A stretch of 64,000 bases of DNA from Zychaea mexicana (taxonomy: Eukaryota; Mucoromycota; Mucoromycetes; Mucorales; Lichtheimiaceae). A model generated the notes under the pieces. It did no database searches and was not told the origin of the DNA. It saw nothing but the letters and a program-made list of their open reading frames with translations. The stretch spans positions 1 through 64,000 of the forward strand of contig NW_026516701.1 in assembly GCF_025766255.1 (NCBI RefSeq), given 5' to 3'. Positions within the stretch are counted from its first letter, which is position 1. The number at the start of each line of letters is the position of its first letter. Shown here one piece after another: positions 37,601 to 48,330 of the stretch. The translations under genes were made by a program, and so were the position numbers.

Positions 37601-40040
37601 AACAATCGAAAGCGTAAATCCTTTTTGGCACTTGATGAAGAAGGTATAATAATCTCAAAGATAGATTTTATTAATCAATGATAGCTTGGATACGTTACAG
37701 CACTGGTAGTAGTAGCACTATATTACATTCATCTAGCATTCGATTCCGTGGAGCTTGTCAGCGCTGAATTGTCAAACAGAGCGACCAATCTGATAAGCTG
37801 TTTACAGCAAAAGCTCACTACCATTCGAGATCATCAGTGATTTGAATGCTCATGGGAACCATCAAAAAGGCGATAACAGCCACAAAAGTAGAACCTGGTA
37901 TCGACAAGGGCCACCTCCCCAAAAATATCAAAGCAAGAAGTCGACCAAAAGATCGATCAAAGAAGACACACATGTCTATAATCAAGGAAGTCAACAAGTC
38001 GAATGAAAAGCACGAAAAATATGTCTGACAGGAAACGACCTTTAGTTGCTGATACCCCTACTACAGATCAGCGACCTTTAGTTGCTGATACCCCTACTAC
38101 AGATCAGCGTAGAAAGTAAGTATATCTCGCGTATTTGTTTTTTTTATATGGCATCTATAAAGTCGATGCTCATATAGCTAATAATGCTTGCTTCTATTCT
38201 ACAGATCTCACTGAGCTCAAAATAAACCGTTGGTGTTATTATTTCTTCAATTGTTGTTCCCCCCCAATCAACACAAAAAATGCTCCACGAAACAGGTCTT
38301 CTAAAAAAAGATAATATAAATGGCTGCACATTCTCAAGAGATATTGTACATATATATGCAACTTATCGAACAAATACTTGCTTGTATACATGTACAACGC
38401 GGTGCCTTACGAAATATATTTGGAGCCAAATACACACAACTCGTGCTTCATTGATGCATCAATGGAAATGCTATGGAGCTTTGTACTGCCGTATATTGAC
38501 CTTGCTCCTATCTCGCCTATATGCTGAGGTGTGTATAACCCGGTTGATATTCTACTCCTTTGTACACATCTTGATCATCAAGAAAATCACGAGATTGGAA
38601 GGTCCAATGCAGCTCTTACTGCTCGTAACCTTGCTTGGTGGTCCAGCTCAGAATACTTCTCCTAGAGCATGGACAGCCCACATCCCACTTGTCTTCAAGA
38701 GAACTTTTTCCCTACATATACAAAGGGCGAGTGGTGCCCTGCCTGCTGGCCATTAATCTGTATCAAAGAACCTATTGTTAGACATCGATTGTATCTATGA
38801 ATACATAACAACAAGAGACACTGTTCAATTCTCGGACTAGTTGTACACTCACCATATCCTGGCGCCAATGACAATAAAGTGCGCACATGAATCGTGTAAC
38901 CAAGAGGCCGATCAATGAAACGCTATAACAAGATATTCGTCATTCAATGTTGTTTTGGGTGCAACACAGACCCAGGATTCAGCAGGCAAAGGACGACTGT
39001 CCTACACTCATTTTTCCTATAACCTCTGGTGTTATAGTGTTACATTGAAAAACTCAAGGTACTAAACTAGCTCTTAGTCGTCCTTAAATGCACCTTTTTC
39101 GAGCATTTGCCAGAGTTCTAACGTGGTCATACCACAAAGAGGCTTAATGATTGCCTGTGTACTATAAAAGTTTAAGGCATATATTATCTAAGATAATACA
39201 AATATATCATTCCTTACAGACAGCATCTACCAAACTGTAGCCTCTCTATCGTCTCTTGAAGCTCCTCTTCTTTCTTGCTTTCACAGCTGATTGTGTAATA
39301 GCAACAGTAATCTTTGGAATTTGACATTATGGAATTGAGAGTATTTTTCAAAATAGGGGAATGAAAAACGCTGCTTTAGGCACAGTGGAGAAGCTATAGT
39401 TGCTCTAACATAGAATATTCAGAAACAGCATGGCTATTCTTATATACAGTATGATTAAAAGTTTAATGATATGTAGTTAATTATATTTACAATTAGCGAG
39501 CTTATTCATGATGCTGGGTAAGTGAAATTGCTGTTAAATGGGTTGAGCAATAATTACACTAGGTGATTATAAGTTGAATATCAGTAAAACATATATATGG
39601 GTGTATAAAAGATGAGTATTAGTTGAATATGTGCTAATATTTAATGTATAAAAATGGTTAGATATTAGTTCAATACATACTATTTTTTCTAATAGTACTT
39701 AGCTAGATATTAAAAAAGTCCTGAGTATATTTCTACTATAAGGTATAGTTAATTAGATTCTGTAGATATGGGGCCCTTTAATACTACCATGACATTAGGT
39801 ACAGCCCTGATTTGCTTCATATATACATTTAAATTTAGTAATAAAATATCTATTAAAGATAGTTGTTTTTTTTTTGAAATGAGAAGTATATATACTTCAA
39901 GTTTTATTTTGATATCAACATCAATATAAAGGTCTAATAATCCTTAATCTTATTCTCCTATAGATCTAAGAGGGTATAAAAGAGGTTTGAAGTATAAGCA
40001 AAAGGTGGGTAATTTCAGTAATGATGTTAATGATGACATA
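37601..40040. other. AT-rich accessory DNA with unidentified coding debris
   Basis: Contains a Lys-rich ORF (37846-38028), a 36-bp tandem duplication (38036-38107), and a possible relic at 38570-38960 (e.g. HPTCLQENFFPTYTKGEWCP, CAHESCNQEAD) with stops. After 39100 it becomes AT-rich with no ORF. No gene can be named. Confidence 0.45.
38036..38107 (+). repeat. 36-bp perfect tandem duplication
   Basis: Two identical 36-bp units (38036-38071, 38072-38107), each coding RPLVADTPTTDQ in the frame that opens at ATG 38021 (MSDRK...). A GTAAGT donor follows at 38117 and a TTCTACAG acceptor near 38203. The continuation stops after two codons, so the ORF is either tiny or a relic. Confidence 0.85.
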
Positions 40041-40133
40041 GAGGAGGAAGAATAGATAAGAAAGAAGATAAAAGAAGAAGAGAGAAGAAAGAGAAGAAAG
40101 AAGATAGAAGATAGAAGAAGACTAGACTAGAAG
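40041..40133 (+). other. Polypurine tract next to tRNA-Gln
   Basis: About 90 bp of almost pure A/G (GAAGA, AAGAAG repeats). It sits 55 bp upstream of the tRNA gene. Confidence 0.7.
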
Positions 40134-40187
40134 AAAATGTGGAAACGTAATAAATTGAAAAACGGTATTACCCTCCACAGACATCGA

Positions 40188-40258
40188 GGTTTCGTGATGT
40201 AATGGTTAGCATATGAGACTCTGAATCTCATTATCCGAGTTCGAGTCTCGGCGAGACC
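40188..40258 (+). tRNA. tRNA-Gln (anticodon CTG)
   Basis: A 71-nt cloverleaf, intronless. Acceptor stem GGTTTCG pairs with CGAGACC (one G-U), D-arm ATG/CAT, anticodon stem TGAGA/TCTCA with loop CTCTGAA giving anticodon CTG for codon CAG, and T-arm CCGAG-TTCGAGT-CTCGG. Sequence matches the eukaryotic tRNA-Gln pattern. A T-run follows (TTTAATAG), which is weak for Pol III termination. It is the only tRNA I found in the window. Confidence 0.95.
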
Positions 40259-40599
40259 TTTAATAGTAAATACGTTCTCTAGTTCTAAAAACTAGAGAAC
40301 CTTATTTTTAATTATTTTCAGCCAATTTATTATCTTATTTTGGTCAAATACTGTAGGGTATACACTAACACATGATTTCCTGTCTTATTATATGTTCTTT
40401 GTGTTTTGTAAAAGAAACTTTGCTTCTCTTGATTTTGTTCAATTTTGTAAGCATATCTATTACGTGCTTACTATGTTTATTTTGTAAAAACTAATGCATA
40501 AATATTAGCTAATCTTTGAAGGAGGAATCGAGAGATGTGCGACTACAGCTCGAATAATTGAGTATACAGTGATCGATTTTACTGGTAGCATTTTTTTAA

Positions 40600-42680
40600 C
40601 TCTCAAAAACATCGCACAGTCTTTTTGATTGATTATGTAGAACTGTGTACTCGTCATCCCGACCTAAATCCCCCTCAATATGCCAGTATACTAGCGTCAA
40701 ATTACGCCAGATGATCGAAGCATCGCTTACGCCACTACATTAAGGTATTTTCACGTCGTGGTTGATCGATAGACTTCTTGCAGCTTAAAAGTGCATTGTC
40801 GTAAAACATTTTCAAGTTGTCCGGTTTGGAACTTGCTTCAAGTAGCTAGATATATCAAATCCATCGATCTCTCACTACGTTCAAATGTTGCTAACAGTGG
40901 ATTAAAAAGTCATCTAATATGACATACACAAATGTCTAGACAATGTTTACCGATGACTCTCAAGAACCTTTAGAGCTTGCTGGTGAGCGTTACATTGTCG
41001 TACAATTTTGCAAGGTTTGTGAACTACCCTGTGTTTCCCCTCTTAGATCATCGCTGACTTTGCGATTAATCATAATTTGCGTTTTCAGCGCTCCAGCTCG
41101 TGGGTCTCTGTTCAAAGCGTATTAGTAAGCGTTCAATGCTTCAAAATCCAATGCGTGCGTGTATATTACTTCTCTGTCAATATATCTCTGCTACGATAGT
41201 TTCTGTTTTCATTGTCAAATTTATTGTGCTGGTCCAGATGTCTTTCCCTGTGTGTGCGCAGTGACCTGTACAGGAATCTCTTGGAGTGTCAAAGGTACAA
41301 TTCCAGAGAAGCAATTGTGCATAAAGTCCTTCTCGACAGTACTATGTTTTACGCATAAAACGTTGCTTCCCTGACTTATGGTTCATAAGTTATTATCGAC
41401 AATAGCGATGCAATACTTGCACTTGCACGACCGGTAGGCTCCTAGGCAAGATAAGTCGATACCCTTGGTGATCGTGTAAATGACATACGCAGATTAGTAG
41501 CACTTTCAGGAGATGATGTGGAAAGTATCAGAGATACAATCGGTCAGCTTTCGTCTTTGGCATCAAACGGATCTGTATCACAAGCGTTTTTTTTGGGCTT
41601 TTCAATATTATGCACCTGACACGGACCCACATATGTAAATACGACTCACGGACCAAGTTAGCATAGACGAAATAATTTATCTGTGCTGCGAGGCTGCCAT
41701 GTAACACGGAATGGAAATTACGCGTATAAACAACATTGATTTCACAGACAACACATGGCGACGCATAGAAATTATTGTCGACCACATTCTCAGTCAGCCT
41801 TGTGTGGATCAGCTTATGACACCATGGACAGCAGTACCAGAGACTACAGAAAGGCTATAAAGAGCGTGCCAAGGAGTTGCGTATCCGTTGTATCCGTTGT
41901 AGGCCTTGTATCCATTGTATCCGTTGTAGCACTATTGGCTGCGTGCGTGAACAGCTGGACTGCAAATACAATTCTATAACCTCGCTGGCATCGCGTAACA
42001 ACCTACAAGAGAAGCGTTGTCACGGCAATATCTCTAAATACGGTAAGTTCAGTATTTAAGTCCTTGACATGTTTACCTTCGGCATTTCTATAGTTGTGAG
42101 GCACCAATAGCTGTCAATCAGTCTCCACAAGAGGAACACGCGAAACTTCATGAAGAAGGTGTATATATACACTCTACCAATGTTAAGTATGTGTTTGACG
42201 TACTTTTTAGCACATACATATTTACACACTGGCTGTATTAAGGTGGCGTTGCCGTCGACATCAGGCACAGACAACGGCTCACGGCTCCTAGAATTACAGT
42301 CAGAAGACGAAGAAATGGCGCAACTTCCCAGTGTATTGTTGTCTCTAAACCAAGGTAGCCAGTAGGTCAACAAGCCATATTGCATGGCACAAAACGAGCG
42401 TCCACGATATGCTAGCCCAAATTTCAAATGGAAACAGCGACTACATCGCGCAAACGCGCCCGTTCGTGCGATGGCTCTACTGACGATTCCACTGACAGCA
42501 CCATTGGCGCTCGCGTCGGTGCTCATGGTGCTCGTCGTGGTTCTCATTCTCACGGTCGTGCTGTTTGTGGTGTTCGTGGGCATGGTCGCAGTTATACGAA
42601 TCAAACTCGTTTCTACTTTCACCATACATCATAGCAAGCTTGTCATCCGACAAAATCAGTGTTTTGCATATATAATATAA
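40600..42680 (+). pseudogene. Decayed coding sequences of unknown family
   Basis: Plus-strand protein-like pieces broken by stops. About 40620-40720 reads VELCTRHPDLNPPQYASILA. At 41710-41850 is EITRINNIDFTDNTWRRIEI followed by IIVDHILSQPCVDQLM. From 41870 there is a Cys-rich run (RIRCIRCRPCIHCIRC) encoded by imperfect GTATCCGTT repeats. At 42428-42634 is a Ser/Arg/Gly/His-rich segment. The style resembles multicopy unknown genes of mucoralean genomes. I could not assemble an intact gene. Confidence 0.35.
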
Positions 42681-43021
42681 AAGGAATTCAAGGAGAAATG
42701 TGAGTAGCAGATGATATATTCAATGATGCTCGAAAACAGGTTTAGTCGTACGTGCAACGCCCAATGAGACACACGATATGTACCAAATGATAAACTCGTT
42801 GACCGCTTTCCACACATTCCCAGGCCAACAGTATGTATCAGAGAAACCAGGTATATAGAAGTATATAACGGTTTATTTAGGTCTATTCAGGCTTTTTAAA
42901 GCTTTAGGTTTTTTTCAAGTTTTTTTTAGGGTTATTGGGGTTTTTTCTTTCCTAAAGTAACTCATTTTTGTTTTAATGCTAAATCAAACGAGTTTGATAT
43001 TAGTTTTTTACTCGAAAGGAT

Positions 43022-43340
43022 GAAAGGAATATGCTTCATCATCTAAATGTCATTACAGTGGCAGAACAGAATCATATAAGATCTTGAAAAGAACAGCGTA
43101 ATTGAAACCATTGCACCCATTTAGTGAGCAGTTCTACATCAAAATGTATGATAATAGCTAGTTATTTTGACAAGGTCATCCAAAAAGGGAAGACTGATGG
43201 GTAGACAAAAACTCGTACGTGTAAGACGGCAATCGGATTGGCTATATGAAGTCTCATAACCAACACAACCACTTTAAAAACCCGCTTAGAAAAACTCGTA
43301 CGCGTAAGAAAAAAAACTCGTACCTGTAGCACTTCTCTTA
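43022..43340 (+). repeat. Dispersed repeat copy 2 with ACTCGTACGCGTAAG boxes
   Basis: Matches 672-1027 in the same orientation with scattered substitutions and small deletions, ending at the same GCACTTCTC. Boxes at about 43207, 43292 and 43315. The match stops abruptly at both sides, consistent with a discrete mobile unit. Confidence 0.85.
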
Positions 43341-43608
43341 ATTATAATAATCACTTCTTTCCATATGGATATGCAAATGAAATAGCTGTTACTTGATGTT
43401 TCTCATACAATACTAAAAATGAATGTATTATAGCTCAGATTAGCTATATCTTACATAATTTCGGTGCTATTAAAGAATAATGAGTGATAGTGAAGCGAAA
43501 AGAAAAAAGAGAGAGGAATATGTAAAACAAAGGTAGAACGAAAAGAAATTAGAGAAGGGGAATTAGTAAAGGAAACAAGAGTCAATAGCATGAATTTGGT
43601 GACGAGAA

Positions 43609-46600
43609 TCACAGGGTCAATAACTCATCGACAAAATGCGTTTGCATGGGTTTCATTAATTGGCGCTTTAAAAGCTTATAAAGCTCGCCAGATACAACGA
43701 AGAATGAAGTCAATCCAATAGAAAGCCCCCATTCCCAGGTAATGCCGAGTAATCTGAAGCCCTTGATGGCTACTTCAGGAATGTAGAAAAAGATTATTAG
43801 GCAAATGATATCAAACCAAAATGTGCCGATTACCGTACGTGAGGTAAAGGTAATCTTAAGACCCCGTGGGCCCCATTCAGGTCGCCGATAGCTACGACAG
43901 TGTGTCATGACTACCAAGGAGCATAGTAAGTAAGTTACCAAGAGCGATGCGCGCGCACGGTAGAATGCGTCACATAGTCCTTGTTGATAGTTGGAATCAC
44001 AGGCTACGCCTCGAACGCCAGTGCCACCGACAGTATAAAGTGGTATAAAGAATGCTACGGCACAAGCCATACCAGCCAAAATAGAATACACAATTGTATC
44101 CATCAGAATTTCCTTGTTAACGATACTTTCACGAGGCGGACGAGGAGGTTCTTCCATGACAGTGGGGGATGCAGGCTGGACGCTGAGCGCACCAGCAGGG
44201 GGCGTTACAGCTAAAGCGGATAAACGTATACAGTAAAGTGATGATAACTAATTAGTTCATGTACATTTCTCTACTTATAGATACAGTGCTGTACTTATTT
44301 GTTTACTCGTACCTGCATATATAAAGATCATCTGAATCGTGGACACTGGCGCTGCTGTCAATCCAGAAGGATCTCGGAGGGCAAGGCATGCAAGAATTAC
44401 AAGCGCAAGTGACATCAGAATGATGTAAAAGTACAAAAGGAAGCGCTGCATGTTCTGGTAGATCCGTCGACCTTCTGCCACTGCTCGGATGATGGTTGCA
44501 AAATTATCGTCGGTCAAAATAATATCGGATGCTTGTTTGGCTACATCGCTACCGTTTTTGCCCATGGCGATACCAACATCAGCAATACGAAGAGAAGGAG
44601 AATCATTGACACCATCACCTGTCATCGCTGAAATCAAATGGCGTCTTTGGGATGCTTGGATCATCTTGACCTTAGTTTCAGGCGAGCAGCGTGCAACAAC
44701 AAGTGGTAGTCGTGGAAGGGCGTCGATTTGCTCATCGGTCATCGAGTCGAACTGTGGACCGGTCATGACGAGTTGATTCATATGTTTTGACTTGAGCAAT
44801 TGGTCACTTAAAATGTTGATCTCCTTGGCTATGGCTGTTGCTGTAATGTGGTGATCACCGGTTAACATATGCACCATGATACCAGCCCGATGAGCAGCGG
44901 CAACAGCTTCGCGAGACTCGGCTCGTGGTGGGTCATATATTCCTGTAAACCCCAGGAATTCCAAGTGGCATTCAACGTCGTCGCGCTTAAGCCGGCTGCT
45001 CCAATTTTCTTCTTTGTCGTCATCCTGGACTATCATATCGTCGTCGCTCGTTGATGCTGCGATGTCGTCCATGCTGCGTCTAGCGAGTGCGATTACACGT
45101 AAGCCCTTGGATGCTAGCTGATCCACCTTTTCCATAATGCTTGCCAGATCTTTGATGTTGTCACAAATTGGCAAGATACATTCAGCGGCACCTTTGCTAA
45201 ACAATGTTATTTGGTTTGTGTAGCGGTTAGTATAGAGTGTCGACATACGCTTGATTGTGGAATCAAACTGGTACTCCGCTAACTGTATCCACCCAGCTTC
45301 ATTCAAATCTGGTCTGCCCATGCCGAACTTGTGTGCAAACACTTGCAGTGCGACTTCGGTTGGTGCCCCATTTGGTACCCAATCTTCTTTGTCAATATTG
45401 ATACTCTTTTCTTTATCTTTTTCACCATTCTGATCTTCTGTTACACGTCGATAGATACTCGAAACGTTACAGAGTGCCGAGCAATGTACAAGATGTCGTA
45501 CGTCATCGGCAAGGTCTGACTTGTTGACTTTTTGGCTATCATCTACCGCCGCTTCATCTGATTCGAGCGGGTCATTAATCCGATAGGCTTCTCCTTCCGG
45601 TGCTAATCCATTCGAGCTCACGTGAAAAAATCCTTGGTTGGGCGTCCAAAAACGCACGACCACCATCTTGGCCAATGTCAGTGTGCCCGTCTTGTCCGAG
45701 AAAATGTTTGTTACCGAGCCGAGCGTCTCGAGACATTTGAGCTTGCGCACAACAGCCTTTTGTTGGGTCATCTCCTTTCCACCCATCACCAGGGTTACGG
45801 TCATTACTGTCGTCAATCCTGCAGGCAAGACCGAAAGGGCAGCTGTCATTGCGTACATGCCGATATCGTAATTCGCCTTGAACTTGACTGACGCCATCAC
45901 AATAAAGGCCAATACACCGGCCAGGACTGTCAAACCGGTATACATCCGATTCAAACTCTTTTGTAATCTTGTGCGGTCACCTTCCCCAGCATCATTTAAC
46001 TTAGCAGCGACTTTGCCAATTTCTGTATCCATGCCTGTCGAGGTCACAATGGCTTTCCCACGCCCTTTGGTCGTGATGGTTGAGCTGTAGATCATGTTGA
46101 TTCGATCACCAAGCGGTTGTTCTGTATAAAAAGATGGTTTGGGTCCGCCATTTTAGATATCAGGTCTATTCTTTCACGCTGTTGACCATGATTACTATCG
46201 TATCTTACCTGGATCACCAATGACAACAAGCTGTTTTTGCACAGGCAGTGATTCACCTGTCAGCAAGGCCTCATCTAATTCTAGATTTGAGACGTGCAGC
46301 AATCGAGCATCGGCTGCAACAGAATCACCTTCCTTAACAACCAGCAGGTCACCAGGTACAATTTCCCGACTTGGTATGGATCGTTCCTGGCTGTTACGGA
46401 TCACAGTGGCAACCGGGGAGGACAGGCTCTTTAGTGCCGCAAGCGTTTGCTCAGCTGCATATTCTTGTGCGAACGCCATGTATAAGTTCACAATAGCCAG
46501 TGCCAGAAGTAAGGATCCAGTCACGTAGTCTTGTAAGTAGTAGGTCACCGCAGCAAGGACAATAAAAATTAAGTTCTGCACATCATGCAATAACAATTAT

Positions 46601-46934
46601 TATGCCAGTGTATATATTCTTTTTCTCTCACTTAAGTAATACAGCAAAGGTTTGTTTGTTCTGTAAAGCTTACCATAATGTCTGCCAATTGTCGCAAGAG
46701 AATGGTAAGCCAAGTTACTTTGCCGTCTCCCGACAATTCATTATAACCATAGTGCTCTCGACGGATCTCGACTTCTTTTGTGGATAAACCATGTAAAACT
46801 GAAGTACTAAAAGCTGCTACGACGGATTCAATCGATTTTGTGTGCCACGCACAGATTGCTTTGCTGTCGTTGGTTCTTACGGTGCCAGTAACAGTACTTG
46901 TATTGCTAAAGCTGCTACTTGAAGAAGTATCCAT
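43609..46934 (-). CDS. P-type cation ATPase, ENA-like (type IID, Na+/K+ efflux)
   Basis: Plasma-membrane or endomembrane pump by family; ENA-type enzymes export Na+ or K+. Four exons: 46934-46674, 46575-46209, 46121-44313 and 44210-43609, phases closing, 1012 aa. The start is the ATG of MDTSSSSS because the longer open frame has no upstream ATG. Seen in order: cation-ATPase N-terminal domain (HGLSTKEVEIRREHYGYNEL), actuator loop LDEALLTGESLPV, phosphorylation site FSDKTGTLT (Asp near residue 352), nucleotide-binding motifs (FSKGAAECILP, GIYDPPRAESREAV), hinge MLTGDHHITA, TGDGVNDSPSLRIADVGIAMG, and C-terminal membrane helices. The P.GLTTV membrane motif and LKSLSSP fit fungal type II pumps close to ENA. 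Intact. Confidence 0.92.
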
Positions 46935-47249
46935 CTTCGGGGGTAGTAGCCGAGACTGGCAGAAATGATACGTGGGGCGGAGCAAGGATGAGAAAGAAAG
47001 AGTGAAACACCAAAAAAAATATATCGATACTGCCGATACACGGTTTTGTGTACCACGATGGATCTCTTCTCGCCTTTCTCTCGTGTGAATACCCGACGTG
47101 TCGGTCTCCGTGTTTTAGAAGTTGATGTCGCCCAAGAATCTTCGTGTCTAACAATAATGTCACGATGTCCAGAAGTGGGGTCGCGTTCACATTTACTTGG
47201 TTTTTTAATTCTCTCTTTCCTCCAAGTCACTGTAAGTTTTACAGATATT

Positions 47250-48330
47250 AAAAATGAGTACGCAATTTTTTTTATGAAGATGAAGAGGAACATGTTTTTC
47301 ATGAGCATAGGGTTGAGCCTATGGAACTTGTTGTTCACGAGGAGTTGTTCGCTATCAAAGCAATAAGTTCTTGTACTCAGTTCCTAACGAATAAACCCCC
47401 AGAACGACCTTCTAATCCTGTAATGTATTTTACCTTTCAGATGAAAGGATAGAGAAAATCTTCATACAGAGGTGCAATAAACGTCGCTATAAGTTTTACT
47501 CTGATGATGAGAAACTAGATTTTTCACTTATTCTTTAATAAGTGCCTGGATGCTTCTGCTGCCGCGAGACAGTTAGGTATTCACATTCGGACAGCCCAGA
47601 GATGGGTCAAATGTTATAGCAAAAATCCTGAAAGCATTTTCGAGAAGAAGAAGAAGAAAACAGGTCGACGTCGTATTCTTGGGGAGGAGCATAAGCAATT
47701 TCAGTCTAAATTACATTGATGGGAACCCCTTTTCCGTTTCAACTAAAGTGGTAGAAAGTTTGTAATCTATCTATTAAAACAGGCACAATTCCAACCTGTG
47801 GAGTGAAACAGCAAGGGAAGGTTTCAGCAAAGATACGATTGGGGCCAAAGTAAAGTAGCAGCAAACTGACTTGGACTTCACAACAAACTGTGTCTTTCTT
47901 AATGAATCAGCATCTCATATTAAAGTGAAGCGTGGTATGGAATGGTCAAGGAAGGGAACTCCTGCAATAGTTACAGTGACAGGACATTATCTAAGATTGT
48001 TAAAGGTTACTCTCGATGAAATGGACGAATATCCAGAAATGAAGGGACATTACCTTGTCATGGGTAATGCTCCTATCATCCACAGATCTACTGATATAGG
48101 AAAGTATATTCACTCTTGAGGATGTCGATTTGTATATCTTCCTCCATATTCACCTGGGCTAAATCCAATTGAACAGCTTGGGCAGTTGTCAAAAGTAAAA
48201 TGAAACGAAATGAGTTCCTGGAAAAAGAATTCTTGATGACAAGAATTAGTGAAGCATGTGATAGCTTTAAGTGGATTTCAAGGTTTTGTTTTCATCATTC
48301 TGCCAAGTGTTACGGTAAATGTCTCAACAA
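47250..48330 (+). pseudogene. Tc1/mariner-like transposase relic
   Basis: Pieces of one transposase in order. An acidic N-terminus near 47260-47430 is followed by a helix-turn-helix (ASAARQLGIHIRTAQRWVK at 47550-47620), KKTGRRRILGEEHKQF, then the DDE domain: TTNCVFLNESASHIKVKRGM (47881-47940), VTGHYLRLLKVTLDEMDEYP, KGHYLVMGNAP and VYLPPYSPGLNPIEQ (48133-48180). Several stops and frameshifts disrupt it, and the usual D of MDNAP has become G. Flanking inverted repeats were not found by eye. Confidence 0.88.
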
